64,000 nt of DNA from assembly GCF_027925305.1 (NCBI RefSeq), contig NZ_BSDR01000001.1, positions 3,313,001-3,377,000 on the forward strand. The letters run 5' to 3'. Under the pieces are notes generated by a model. That model had not been told where the DNA came from. It ran no database searches and saw only the letters and a list, made by a program, of their open reading frames with translations. A program made the position numbers and the translations under genes. Of the stretch, positions 1 through 8,027 are shown piece after piece (the first letter of the stretch is position 1; each line of letters opens with the position of its first letter). Origin of the DNA: Desulforhabdus amnigena (GTDB lineage Bacteria > Desulfobacterota > Syntrophobacteria > Syntrophobacterales > Syntrophobacteraceae).

Positions 1-93
1 AACGAGGGTCCCGATGATGCCGCAGGCGATACTTGTGAGGAAGCCTGCCAAAAGAGCATTCCGCATGAATTCCATATGAAAGGCTTCAAGCAT
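1..93 (-). CDS. Metal ABC transporter permease, N-terminal part only (ZnuB-like)
   Basis: The reading frame starts at 93 and runs off the left edge, so only 31 residues are visible. They begin MLEAFHMEFMRNALLAGF and enter a hydrophobic, glycine-rich segment, as in the first membrane helix of ZnuB/MntB-type permeases. It lies 3 nt downstream of the ATPase gene on the same strand, so the two are almost certainly co-transcribed and translationally coupled. The substrate, probably zinc or manganese, is inferred from the family and cannot be read from this fragment. Confidence 0.7.
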   Translation of the reverse strand, partial: MLEAFHMEFMRNALLAGFLTSIACGIIGTLV

Positions 94-96
94 ATT

Positions 97-870
97 CTAT
101 TTATCCTTGTGCTCCCCCAGCACACGGTGAGGGAATCCGTGTGCGATCAATTCCACAGGACAATGATAGGCCATATCCATCATCTCCTGAGTGATTTCTG
201 CAGCGGCGTGAAAATAAAGAGTCTGGTTCAAACAGGCTACGGATTTGATATAGCTCGAAAGAACACTCAAATCGTGACTGACCACTACAATGGTCATGGA
301 CCGATTCAGTTCCTTCAAAAACTCATAGAGCTCCGTTTGAAGGGCTTTGTCCACATTGGAGGTAGGCTCATCCATGAAAAGAATGGACGGGTTCGCTGCC
401 AGGGCTCTCGCGATGAACACTCGCTGCCTCTGCCCCCCTGAAAGTTTCCCGATGGGCCGCCCCCGGTATTCCCACATTTTCACCCTTTCCAATGCCTGCT
501 GAACGATGAGTATATCTTCATGGGAATAGCGCCGGGAACGTCCCGTTTGCCCCAGGCGCCCCATGAGAGCCACATCCTGTACGGTTATGGGAAAATCTTT
601 GTTTATGTTCGTATCCTGGGGCACATATCCGATACGATCGACCACTTTATGCGGTTCCTTGCCGAAAATGCGAACGGTCCCCCGCTGGGGCTTGAGTATG
701 CCGAGCATCAGTTTCAACAGAGTGGTCTTACCACTCCCATTCGGACCCAGGATGGCAAGGAATTCCCCGTGCTCTATTTTCAAGTTCACATCCCGAAGAA
801 CCAAGTGGCCGTCATAAGAAAAGAAGACATCTTCGATTTCAATTGCCAGTGGGTTCAATTTCACTTCCAT
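97..870 (-). CDS. Metal ABC transporter ATP-binding protein (ZnuC/MntA-like)
   Basis: This is the cytoplasmic ATPase that powers a metal-ion importer. In its 257 residues the Walker A motif GPNGSGKTT lies at about 42-50, the Q-loop Gln at 85, the signature LSGGQRQR at 143-150, Walker B ILFMDEP at 163-169 and the H-loop His near 199. Its length and the short C-terminal tail fit the zinc/manganese (ZnuC, MntA) branch. The permease follows 3 nt downstream. The substrate-binding protein would be expected nearby but is not visible, so it may lie beyond the left edge. Upstream there is only a short repeat-rich gap before the acyl-CoA synthetase gene. Confidence 0.88.
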   Translation of the reverse strand: MEVKLNPLAIEIEDVFFSYDGHLVLRDVNLKIEHGEFLAILGPNGSGKTTLLKLMLGILKPQRGTVRIFGKEPHKVVDRIGYVPQDTNINKDFPITVQDVALMGRLGQTGRSRRYSHEDILIVQQALERVKMWEYRGRPIGKLSGGQRQRVFIARALAANPSILFMDEPTSNVDKALQTELYEFLKELNRSMTIVVVSHDLSVLSSYIKSVACLNQTLYFHAAAEITQEMMDMAYHCPVELIAHGFPHRVLGEHKDK

Positions 871-985
871 TTCATTCCGACCTATACCCCCCTGACCCCC
901 GGTGGATCACAACGAAGAATGGGTGCTTTACCTTGACATTCCAACACTTACCCTGTTTACGCTGAAGTTCCACCCCTTTTATCTT

Positions 986-1020
986 GAAATCCCCCCTTGA
1001 GGGGGGCAGGGGGGTGTTTT
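986..1020. repeat. Dispersed intergenic repeat, family A
   Basis: A C-run, a short CTTGAGG-type palindrome and a G-run are followed by TGTTTT. The same arrangement recurs at about 5966-6001, 27985-28024 and 53734-53803. It falls between genes or overlaps gene ends and can fold into a GC-rich hairpin. Frames crossing it are translations of the repeat and are not called as genes. Confidence 0.6.
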
Positions 1021-1076
1021 CCGCCACACTCCATGAGAACCGCCGTCTCAGCAGCCCCACAAATGGCCCGAAACGC

Positions 1077-3170
1077 TTATTCTAAAACGATACGAGCATC
1101 CACGCAGCGGCATCCATGCGAATCTGCGAAAACCGGGTTGAGATCCAGTTCGCTGATTTCCGGATAGTCCACGGCCAGCCGCGAAAGATTCACCATGACA
1201 TCGACCAGGGCGGATATATCGACCCCCGCCTGGCCGCGGATTCCCTTGAGAATGGGGTAGATGCGAAGGGATTCGACCATCTCTTCGGCCTCCGGGCGAC
1301 CGACGGGGACGAGTCCTCTTGCGACATCCTTGAAGACTTCCGTATAGATGCCTCCCATTCCAACGACCAGAACATGCCCTACCTGCGGGTCTCTCTTGAT
1401 GCCCATGAGCAGTTCCATTCCCTGGATCTGTTTTTGCGCGAGTATTCCTTCCAAAGACCCCAGGGGCGTGCGGGTCCGAAACAGCTCTTCCAGCTCACCG
1501 TAAGCCTTCCGAAGCTCACATTCGTTTTCCAGGCCGAGGCGGACGCCGCCCCAGTCCGACTTGTGGAGCCACTGGGGGGAAACGATTTTCAGGACCATCG
1601 GGTATCCCTGCTTTCCAGCAAGGGCAACCGCCGCTTCCACATCCTTCGTCAACTCCCCTACCGCCAGAGGAATTTGATATTCTCTCAGGAGCGAAAAGGC
1701 CTCTTCTCCCACAAGAAGACCCCGGGAAGGCACCGCCACGGGGCGGCCCGTCGAGACGGGAAGTACAGGGCCGGAATCCGCACCCTCCTCCTGCAGTTCC
1801 TTTTGTAACTTGCTGTAACGCCATACGGCAGCCAGCCCGGCGACCGCTTCATCGATGCTGTCAAAAGCGGCCACATGCGGTTCGTTCCGAAGGACCTCCC
1901 CCTGTGCAACCTGGTCGCCGCCATAGAGCCACAGGGCGATGGGCTTTTGTTCCGTATTGCCCCGGTTCAGTTCCAAAACGGCATCCGCCAGATTCAGATC
2001 TTTGTGCAGGGGGGAAGACATGGCCGCCGCGATGGCAAAAACTGCATCCACCTCGCTGCTGCGCAGGAGCCCTCCGACGGCGCGTTTGAACACCTCGACG
2101 AACGAGCCTGTAACCATCCCCAGGGGCCAGATGTCCACGGGATTGCGCAGGCGGTGCCAGGCAATGCGCGTATTTTCCAGCTCACTTCTAATTTCTTCGG
2201 GAAATGGAGCCAGCTCCAGGCCATAGTCCTCACAGGCGTCCGCCGTCATAATGCCGCAGGCCCCTGTTGCCGTCACTACCCCGATGCGCGGACCCGCCAT
2301 GGACCGGAAATGCAAAAGAGCCTGACAGGCGGCACGCAGCTCCACCATGTTCCGCACGCGAATCAAACCGGCTTTCTTGAAGGCCGTATCGATAACCGCA
2401 TCCTCCCCCACCAGTGATCCCGTGTGGGAAAGGGCGGCCTGAGCCCCCGCCGCGCTCCTTCCCGTTTTCAATATAACGATGGGTTTCTTCGCCGCCACGC
2501 GCCGGGCCACCTTCAAAAATTCCCGCCCCCGCAGCATGCCTTCCATATGAAGGGCGATCACTTGAGTCTGAGGGTCCGTTTCAAAGTATTCCAGCACGTC
2601 GATAAAATCCACGCCACCGGCATTTCCAATATCGATGGCCTTCCCGAGGCGCCCCGTAAAGCTTTCAAACCCAACCTGGAGCACGCCCGTCTGAGCTCCT
2701 ACCGAAATAGGCGGCGGAGCGTCCTCTTTTTCGATGTCCACAAAGGCGGTGCTGAAGCTGGAAAAAGCGTTGATCGTCCCCATCGTGTTCGGGCCGAGCA
2801 CACGGACACCATACTGGCGGGCGACTTCCTGCAGTTCCCCCTGGAGCTCCTTTCCGCGGTCATCCGCATCGGCAAAGCCCTGGCTGATCACCACTACATG
2901 GCGGATTCCCTTTTGAGCGCACTGCAAAAAGGCCGGCAGCACTCTGTCCCGTCCCACGGAGATGATTGCCAGATCGGGAATTCCATCGAGCGCATCCACA
3001 TGGGGCACAGTCTTTTTCCCTAAAATTTCTGAAACTTTGGGATGCACCACATCGATCCGTCCTCGGTAACCGTAGCGCTGCATCACTTCCAGGTTGTTAT
3101 ATGCTCCCGGTCCGCTCTGCCTCGAAACACCGATGAGCACTACCCACTGGGGATCAAAAAATTGCTTCAT
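1077..3170 (-). CDS. Acyl-CoA/acetyl-CoA synthetase, ADP-forming, fused alpha-beta subunits
   Basis: This enzyme interconverts an acyl-CoA plus ADP and phosphate with the free acid, ATP and CoA, the energy-conserving step of acetate or fatty-acid formation. Of 697 residues, the N-terminal half is a CoA-binding Rossmann domain (VSRQSGPGAYNN near 15-26) followed by succinyl-CoA-synthetase-like domains. The segment ALSHTGSLVGED near 245-256 carries the expected phospho-histidine. The last 220 or so residues are an ATP-grasp domain (YPMVLKIVSPQWLHKSDWGG, then GMGGIYTEVFKD). The fused architecture is common in archaea and syntrophic or sulfate-reducing bacteria. It appears monocistronic. The substrate (acetate, propionate or a longer acid) cannot be told. 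Confidence 0.85.
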   Translation of the reverse strand: MKQFFDPQWVVLIGVSRQSGPGAYNNLEVMQRYGYRGRIDVVHPKVSEILGKKTVPHVDALDGIPDLAIISVGRDRVLPAFLQCAQKGIRHVVVISQGFADADDRGKELQGELQEVARQYGVRVLGPNTMGTINAFSSFSTAFVDIEKEDAPPPISVGAQTGVLQVGFESFTGRLGKAIDIGNAGGVDFIDVLEYFETDPQTQVIALHMEGMLRGREFLKVARRVAAKKPIVILKTGRSAAGAQAALSHTGSLVGEDAVIDTAFKKAGLIRVRNMVELRAACQALLHFRSMAGPRIGVVTATGACGIMTADACEDYGLELAPFPEEIRSELENTRIAWHRLRNPVDIWPLGMVTGSFVEVFKRAVGGLLRSSEVDAVFAIAAAMSSPLHKDLNLADAVLELNRGNTEQKPIALWLYGGDQVAQGEVLRNEPHVAAFDSIDEAVAGLAAVWRYSKLQKELQEEGADSGPVLPVSTGRPVAVPSRGLLVGEEAFSLLREYQIPLAVGELTKDVEAAVALAGKQGYPMVLKIVSPQWLHKSDWGGVRLGLENECELRKAYGELEELFRTRTPLGSLEGILAQKQIQGMELLMGIKRDPQVGHVLVVGMGGIYTEVFKDVARGLVPVGRPEAEEMVESLRIYPILKGIRGQAGVDISALVDVMVNLSRLAVDYPEISELDLNPVFADSHGCRCVDARIVLE

Positions 3171-3385
3171 GCAGGATCTCCTGTTGATAGACGTGTTAAA
3201 AGAATAAATAAAAGCGTCTCTCTCGTGATATGCCGCAAGAGCAGATGAGAGTTTATTCTCAATGAGGACTTGAGATCAAATAGAATACGCTTCAAACCGG
3301 AAAAAGGCGAAATCCTCCGGTTGTCCATTGGCCAGGATGAATACCGGGTAATTCTTTTCAAGCAGGAACAGGAAAGCAAGTACCG

Positions 3386-4456
3386 ATGAAAAAGGAAAAA
3401 TATGCCTCCATTCGAAAAGGGTTGCTTCAGTGGTTCCAACTGCACCAGAGGAAGCTTCCCTGGCGGCGAAACCACTTGCCATACGAAATATGGATTTCCG
3501 AAATCATGCTTCAGCAGACCCAGGTCAAAACCGTACTCCCCTATTATGAACGATGGATGGCACGCTTCCCGGACATAGCGTCGGTGGCCGAAGCTACGGA
3601 GGAGGAGCTCCTGAAGTACTGGGAAGGCATGGGATATTATTCACGGGTGCGCAATATCCACAAGACGGCACACATCGTGATGACGGATCATGGCGGAGAG
3701 TTTCCCCGGGAGCACGGAGCGGTCCTGAAGCTGCCCGGCATCGGTCCCTATACGGCGGGTGCGGTCATGAGCCTTGCGTTCAACGAGGATTTTCCTCTCG
3801 TGGACGGCAACGTGGAAAGGGTCTTCGCACGCCTTTTCGATATCGATTCCCCCGTGAAGGAGAAAGAAAATCAAAAGCTCATCTGGAAGACAGCGAAGGA
3901 ATTGATCCCCTCAGGAATGGCGAGAGACTTCAACCAGGCACTCATGGAACTGGGCGCCCTCATCTGCCTTCCCAGAACTCCCCTCTGCGGCGACTGCCCC
4001 GTCAGTGGTTCCTGTGAAAGCCGTCGGGCAGGCATTGTGGACCAGAGGCCGGTGGCGGGGAAGCGCAAAAGCCTCCAACCCATTCAGGTGGCCATAGGCC
4101 TTCTTTTGCGCGACGGGAAAATATTCATTCAAAAGCGTCCACCCCACGGCCTGATGCCTCATCTTTGGGAGTTTCCCGGCGGAAAGATCCAGGAAAATGA
4201 AACTCCCGAAGCGGCCCTGGTGCGGGAATTCAGGGAAGAACTGGATCTCGACATCTGTGGGCTGAATAAAATCGCTCTCATCCGCCACAACTATACGTCT
4301 TTCAAGGTCACTCTGCACGCCTATTTCTGCACCCTCGTCAGCCCGCACCAGGAACCGGTGCTTCGAACCGCCGTGGACGGGCGTTGGGTGACGCCGGACC
4401 AACTCCAGGACTACGCTTTTCCCGCGGCAAATCGAAAGCTGATACGCATGCTTTGA
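3386..4456 (+). CDS. mutY: A/G-specific adenine glycosylase MutY
   Basis: MutY removes adenine mispaired with 8-oxoguanine. The 356 residues show a helix-hairpin-helix glycosylase core with catalytic Glu39 in SEIMLQQTQV, the hairpin LPGIGPYTAGAV near 116-127 and catalytic Asp140 in VDGNVERV. A [4Fe-4S] cluster motif C-x6-C-x2-C-x5-C follows at Cys194, 201, 204 and 210. The C-terminal part is a Nudix-type domain with a near-complete Nudix box (GGKIQENE...REFREELD, about 265-288). In MutY this domain recognises 8-oxoG, but here the box is retained well enough that hydrolase activity is not excluded. It is a stand-alone gene with a weak GGAAAG ribosome site. Confidence 0.95.
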   Translation: MKKEKYASIRKGLLQWFQLHQRKLPWRRNHLPYEIWISEIMLQQTQVKTVLPYYERWMARFPDIASVAEATEEELLKYWEGMGYYSRVRNIHKTAHIVMTDHGGEFPREHGAVLKLPGIGPYTAGAVMSLAFNEDFPLVDGNVERVFARLFDIDSPVKEKENQKLIWKTAKELIPSGMARDFNQALMELGALICLPRTPLCGDCPVSGSCESRRAGIVDQRPVAGKRKSLQPIQVAIGLLLRDGKIFIQKRPPHGLMPHLWEFPGGKIQENETPEAALVREFREELDLDICGLNKIALIRHNYTSFKVTLHAYFCTLVSPHQEPVLRTAVDGRWVTPDQLQDYAFPAANRKLIRML

Positions 4457-4635
4457 AGGTCCTTTGGCCTTGCCACCCCCGCGGCAGAGGATTAAGGTAT
4501 TGGCGACACCGTCACTATGGCGCCTTGTTGTTTCTCTATTCTCATAACGTTCAATACCTTCAATGGATGAACCGTCTTTGATGGCTTCTTTTTGCGTGTA
4601 ATTTCAATTTTATCCGCTTCAGGAGATTCTAAACC

Positions 4636-5805
4636 ATGTTGAACGCCTTCAAGAAAACTTTCCTTTCGGGAACGGTCCTGCTTCTCATGGTGGGCTGCGC
4701 CACTCTTCCTTCGTTGAAACCTGCAAAGCCCAAAACTCCTCTGGAGGGTTTGAAAGTGGACGAAATTCTGAGCACCAACAACGGAACGACCCTTTCTTTC
4801 GAGAAATTCCTGGAAGACCTCGCCGCTGCCCGGATCGTCTATGTCGGTGAGACGCACACCAACACGGAAGATCACCGTGTTCAGCAAAAGATCCTGGAAT
4901 CCCTGTACGAGCGGAACCCAAAACTGGTCCTTGCCCTGGAAATGTTTCCCAGGGAGTCTCAGTCCATACTCGACCGGTATTCCAAGGGTCAGATCTCCGA
5001 GGAAGAATTTTTGAAAGAGGTCGACTGGAACGAAGTATGGGGATTTCCCTTCGAGCTGTATCGCCCTATGCTGAATTTCGCCCGGGAAAAGCGTCTTGAA
5101 ATCCTGGCGCTGAATGCCCCCCGCAAGGTGGTTGAAAAAATTGCCTCATCGGGGCTTGCGTCCCTTTCGGCCGCGGAACAAACCCAGGTGGCCAAAGATT
5201 TTCACATGGATGATCCCGCACACAAAAATTATGTGCGGCAACAATATGATGCGCACGTCAAAGGCGGCATCAGGGATTTTGAGAGCTTTTTTCAAGCGCA
5301 ACTGGCCTGGGAGGAAACCATGTCGGAAACTCTGGCGCGGAGGCTCTCGAAATCGGCCGGAGACGAGCAGATCCTGGTGCTGATTGGTAAGGGACATATT
5401 ATGAATCGGGTGGGTGTTCCCATGCTCACTTTCAAAAGGGTCAAACAGCCCTTCAAAACGGTGGTCCCCATGCCCATCAACTATCCTGAAAGCCTGTTCG
5501 ATCCCAACCTTGGCAACTATGTGTGGATTACGGAACCCATGGAGACACCGCACCGCCCCCGCCTCGGAATCATGCTTCGCCCGGCGCCCTCAGGCATGGG
5601 GCTCGAAGTCCTTGGAATTGCGTCGGGAAGCCCTGCGGAAAAAGCCGGTATTCAGAAAGGGGATATTCTTTTCATGATCGACGAAGTTCCCCTCCAGTCC
5701 ATAGAAGATCTTCACCGGGCCCTGGAAGGAAAATCCCGGGACCATGAACTGAAAATCTTGAGGGGAAAGAAGGAAATCTCCGTTCCGGTAACCATTTCAC
5801 CGTAG
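4636..5805 (+). CDS. ChaN-family lipoprotein with C-terminal PDZ domain
   Basis: The 389-residue protein has a lipoprotein signal ending in the lipobox LLMVGC (Cys21). A ChaN-like domain follows (RIVYVGETHTNTEDHRVQQ near 70-88, LALEMFPRESQ), the family named after a haem-binding lipoprotein. The last 80 or so residues form a PDZ domain (GIMLRPAPSGMGLEVLGIAS, then GIQKGDILFMIDEVPL). A strong AGGAGA ribosome site lies 8 nt before the ATG. ChaN proteins in other groups are linked to haem or iron handling, and a PDZ tail suggests binding to a peptide or periplasmic partner. Its actual role is unknown. Confidence 0.8.
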   Translation: MLNAFKKTFLSGTVLLLMVGCATLPSLKPAKPKTPLEGLKVDEILSTNNGTTLSFEKFLEDLAAARIVYVGETHTNTEDHRVQQKILESLYERNPKLVLALEMFPRESQSILDRYSKGQISEEEFLKEVDWNEVWGFPFELYRPMLNFAREKRLEILALNAPRKVVEKIASSGLASLSAAEQTQVAKDFHMDDPAHKNYVRQQYDAHVKGGIRDFESFFQAQLAWEETMSETLARRLSKSAGDEQILVLIGKGHIMNRVGVPMLTFKRVKQPFKTVVPMPINYPESLFDPNLGNYVWITEPMETPHRPRLGIMLRPAPSGMGLEVLGIASGSPAEKAGIQKGDILFMIDEVPLQSIEDLHRALEGKSRDHELKILRGKKEISVPVTISP

Positions 5806-6138
5806 CACGTGTGCAAAAAAAGGCTCATGGTTCATGGCTCATGGTTCATGATAACATCGCTTTTCAAGAGCGTTTCCTGCTTTCCCCCTTGCCTTGCATT
5901 TCTTTGGCCTTTTTTATTTTTCGTTGTGACCGTTCCGGTCATGGGAATTAATGTGGGACATTTCAAAACAATCCCCCTTTGAAGGGGAAGGGGGATGTTT
6001 TCTGAGCTTTATCCCCCTTGACCCACCGAAAGGGGAATTTGAATCTTCAATTGAGCAATTTTATGCTTAACCCGATGCCAATCCCCCCAGAGGGGAAATC
6101 CTTTTGCTTCATTCAGCAGCATTGCCCCCCAAGGGAGC
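5806..6138. other. Intergenic region with family A repeat and short tandem repeats
   Basis: No gene is seen. It contains a GGCTCATGGTTCATG-type tandem stretch (about 5821-5851) and a copy of repeat family A (about 5966-6001), followed by a second GC-rich stretch near 6012-6037. Confidence 0.6.
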
Positions 6139-6247
6139 ATTGAATCGTTCAATAAGATGAAAACTCTTTCCACTGAGCTTGCAGCTGGTTGCATATGGCG
6201 TCATCGCCGAAAATTGAATCGTTCAATAAGATGAAAACTCTTTCCAC
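6139..6247. CRISPR. Two-unit CRISPR-like direct repeat (35 bp repeat, 39 bp spacer)
   Basis: An identical 35-nt unit occurs at 6139-6173 and 6213-6247, separated by 39 nt of unrelated sequence. The unit begins ATTGAATCGTTCAAT, itself a perfect 6-bp inverted repeat with a 3-nt centre, and ends CTCTTTCCAC. Repeat length, spacer length and internal dyad are CRISPR-like, but the sequence differs from the main array's 36-bp repeat. With two copies and no dedicated cas genes, it may be a relic mini-array or a chance direct repeat. It sits just downstream of the DsrE gene. Confidence 0.45.
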
Positions 6248-6253
6248 CGTGCA

Positions 6254-6604
6254 CTAGAAGTTGAACACTTGAGCTTCAGCCGCCATATCGATCAAGTGCG
6301 GTCCGCCATCCAGGGCCATGTTGTGGAAAAACTTCGATTCATCGAGATTACGGTTTTTGGCGCAAGGAGTGCAAACCCCTATCTCGACCTCATTTTCGAC
6401 CAGGTAAGGCAGGTAATCATTGGGACAATCTCCGGTGACGGTCTTCTGGCTCAAATCCCTGGTGGAATCCGCCCACATGACGCCGGCGTCGATAAAAAAG
6501 AGATTCACCTTGTGCCCCTTGGAATGCGCAACTTTAGCGAATTGAAAGCACCGGGTTGCAGCCTCGTTATCATCTTTGCTCAAGATAAACAAGAAATTAG
6601 CCAT
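6254..6604 (-). CDS. DsrE-family sulfur relay protein
   Basis: A 116-residue cytoplasmic protein with the DsrE/F-like alpha-beta fold: FLFILSKDDNEAATRCFQFA at the start, a KVNLFFIDAGVMW strand-turn, then GVCTPCAKNRN with two cysteines (about 87-90) where family members carry the sulfur-accepting cysteine. Such proteins shuttle persulfide sulfur in sulfate or thiosulfate metabolism and in tRNA thiolation. An AAAGGAAAGG-rich ribosome site precedes the ATG. It stands alone, close to the CRISPR remnants, with no other dsr gene in view, so the partner is unknown. Confidence 0.8.
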   Translation of the reverse strand: MANFLFILSKDDNEAATRCFQFAKVAHSKGHKVNLFFIDAGVMWADSTRDLSQKTVTGDCPNDYLPYLVENEVEIGVCTPCAKNRNLDESKFFHNMALDGGPHLIDMAAEAQVFNF

Positions 6605-6767
6605 GACCTGTCCTTTCCTTTTGCATTTTAAAGTAATGGATAGTGAGCATTTGAGATATCAATACTTCGCTTAAAATAAATGAGAACGCGGACGGGATTC
6701 AACCAATAAAATGCAAAATCGATTTGATATTCCCTGTGACACAGATCACTTCCCATACATTTCGCGC

Positions 6768-6803
6768 GTTTCAGTCCGTTGCAGGGAGTTCAGATTTGGC
6801 CAA
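6768..6803 (-). CRISPR. Strongly decayed CRISPR repeat at the leader-distal end
   Basis: This stretch aligns without gaps to the 36-bp repeat of the main array with about 6 mismatches, including the terminal base. It is the outermost recognisable copy, 2.8 kb from the start of the regular array. The 150 nt to the next copy is too long for one spacer, and no intermediate repeat was found in it. Confidence 0.65.
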
Positions 6804-6953
6804 TATCGCGGACTATAACAGGCGCGGGAGGACGCCCCTTCCCTCCATTGGCCCGCCCGTCCAGGTTTTTTGCCTGTGGGTGCGCCCGACTCGCCAGAGC
6901 GAATTTTCGAGTCCTCGCGCCTGAAAAAAATATAGCAATTTCATGGAGATTTC

Positions 6954-6989
6954 GTTTTAATCCCTTGCGGGGAATTCTGATGTGGCCAG
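6954..6989 (-). CRISPR. Slightly decayed solo CRISPR repeat
   Basis: It matches the main array's 36-bp repeat at 34 of 36 positions (C5T and A16G on the plus strand). The following 336 nt up to the next repeat contain a complete small gene rather than a normal spacer. Confidence 0.85.
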
Positions 6990-7027
6990 GCCCACAAAGG
7001 CCGCATTCAGATTGCAGGATAAAATAT

Positions 7028-7312
7028 TTACCGTTTTACAGAATGGCCGATAACATGCCCCAGCTTATCATAATAAACCGTCTTACCCTTATAAGCCTTA
7101 CCGGTGCTGATCACGCGACCTTGCTTGTTGTAATAGACCGTCTTACTCTTATAAGTCTTGTCCGTACCAATCACGCGACCCTGTTTGTCGTAATAAACCG
7201 TCTTCCGGTTCTCGCCGCACGTTTTCATTCCAACACAATTGCCGGACAGGGCAGGGCAAGTGAACAACGACACACATACGGAGGACAACACCACAACCTT
7301 CAACCAATTCAT
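7028..7312 (-). CDS. Small secreted protein with YYD-repeat motif (paralogue 1)
   Basis: A 94-residue protein with an N-terminal hydrophobic signal (MNWLKVVVLSSVCVSLFTC). Three degenerate repeats of about 20 residues follow, each reading K-T-V-Y-Y-(D/N)-K-x-G-(R/H)-V-I. The ribosome site AGGAGA overlaps the edge of the CRISPR repeat at 7326-7361, so the gene fills the interval between two repeats. Its frame is also open upstream through the repeat into the truncated gene. It is clearly paralogous to the gene at 8930-9211. The role is unknown; the repeats suggest a short beta-strand periplasmic or surface protein. Confidence 0.7.
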   Translation of the reverse strand: MNWLKVVVLSSVCVSLFTCPALSGNCVGMKTCGENRKTVYYDKQGRVIGTDKTYKSKTVYYNKQGRVISTGKAYKGKTVYYDKLGHVIGHSVKR

Positions 7313-7325
7313 AAAGTTATCTCCT

Positions 7326-7361
7326 GTTTCAATCCCTTGCAGGGAATTCTGATGTGGCCAG
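7326..7361 (-). CRISPR. Perfect solo CRISPR repeat inside the gene cassette
   Basis: It is identical over 36 nt to the repeats of the array at 9568-10793, yet lies 2.2 kb away with genes on both sides. On the minus strand it interrupts the gene starting at 7534 and in that frame encodes WPHQNSLQGIET without a stop. It abuts the ribosome site of the next gene. Confidence 0.95.
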
Positions 7362-7534
7362 ACGAGCTCCACGTTGTTTTCGTACCACCGCTCCTGCTTT
7401 GTCATGTGCTCACGGTACTGGATCAACATCTGGTCGAAGCGCCTGGAATCCAGCCACCACATGAACAGCACCAGGCCGGGAAGCCCAAAGCTCGAGAGGA
7501 TCGTAAGCACCTCCTTGATCGCTATGGATTCCAT
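7362..7534 (-). pseudogene. Truncated small membrane protein gene, cut by a CRISPR repeat
   Basis: The start ATG at 7534 lies 3 nt after the preceding gene. About 58 residues remain: one hydrophobic helix (LTILSSFGLPGLVLFMWWLD), then a charged amphipathic segment ending YENNVELV. The sequence resembles small one-helix phage or prophage proteins with a cytoplasmic coiled tail, and such a tail would normally continue. Here it stops exactly where the CRISPR repeat begins. The frame stays open through the repeat into the next gene, so a 168-residue fusion is theoretically possible. Loss of the 3' end by recombination at the repeat is the simplest reading. Confidence 0.6.
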
Positions 7535-7537
7535 GGC

Positions 7538-7813
7538 CTATGCTTCCTTGACGAGAGCCACGGCCATTTCTATCGCCAGATTGATGGCCGAAGCGCCGAG
7601 CTCCTTGCCTTCACGCACCGCGGCGGCCTCGATCCTTGAAAACGCGATCCTGCGCTTCTCTTCTCCGGTAAAATTCCCGGACGCCAGCTCCGAAACCACC
7701 GACACGGCGATGTCCTTGATGCTCTCCGCCGCCTTACCGGCCAGAGTCGCAGCCACCCTCTGAAAAAAACCACTTCTTTTGACCCACTGGTAAATCTTTG
7801 CAAAAAACTCCAT
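7538..7813 (-). CDS. Small phage-type protein, possible holin (LLH-like)
   Basis: A 91-residue protein with an aromatic N-terminus (MEFFAKIYQWVKRSGFFQRV). Alanine-rich amphipathic helices follow, ending GKELGASAINLAIEMAVALV. The pattern EEKRRIAFSRIEAAAVREGKE resembles the C-terminal part of Holin_LLH-type phage proteins. The start has a good GAGGGGAA ribosome site, and the upstream lipoprotein frame overlaps it by 80 nt. Assignment as a holin is tentative and rests on composition, size and neighbours (cell wall hydrolase, lipoprotein). Confidence 0.55.
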   Translation of the reverse strand: MEFFAKIYQWVKRSGFFQRVAATLAGKAAESIKDIAVSVVSELASGNFTGEEKRRIAFSRIEAAAVREGKELGASAINLAIEMAVALVKEA

Positions 7814-8027
7814 CGATTCCCCTCACTTCTTCCTGGAACGCCGATGCGTCCATTTTTTCACGACAGTTGACGCCTACAAAAAAAGTCCCGATCTTCGCCT
7901 CATTCCATCTGGCCCCTTCCTCCCATCTCGGAACCACCTTCATGCACGGCCTGCATTCCCAGTTGCGCAGGGTGCAGGAGCACAAAAGGGCCGGCAGGAG
8001 GACCGCGAGCATCGTATTGCGACACAT
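7734..8027 (-). CDS. Small cysteine-rich lipoprotein, possible outer spanin
   Basis: The 97-residue frame starts at an ATG that overlaps the previous gene's stop (TGATG) and begins MCRNTMLAVLLPALLCSCTL. That is a short signal with a lipobox-like LLCSC, followed by several further cysteines and charged residues. Size, lipobox and position downstream of a hydrolase and membrane gene fit an Rz1-like outer spanin. It lacks the usual proline-rich segment, so this is only a suggestion. Its 3' end overlaps the next gene by 80 nt in another frame, as in compact phage lysis modules. Confidence 0.45.
   Translation of the reverse strand: MCRNTMLAVLLPALLCSCTLRNWECRPCMKVVPRWEEGARWNEAKIGTFFVGVNCREKMDASAFQEEVRGIDGVFCKDLPVGQKKWFFSEGGCDSGR

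Noticed and set aside
872-1060. A 62-residue frame between the transporter and synthetase genes
   Set aside because: Its core is the family A repeat.
5821-5851. GGCTCATGGTTCATG tandem stretch as a possible VNTR
   Set aside because: Too short and imperfect to claim a function.
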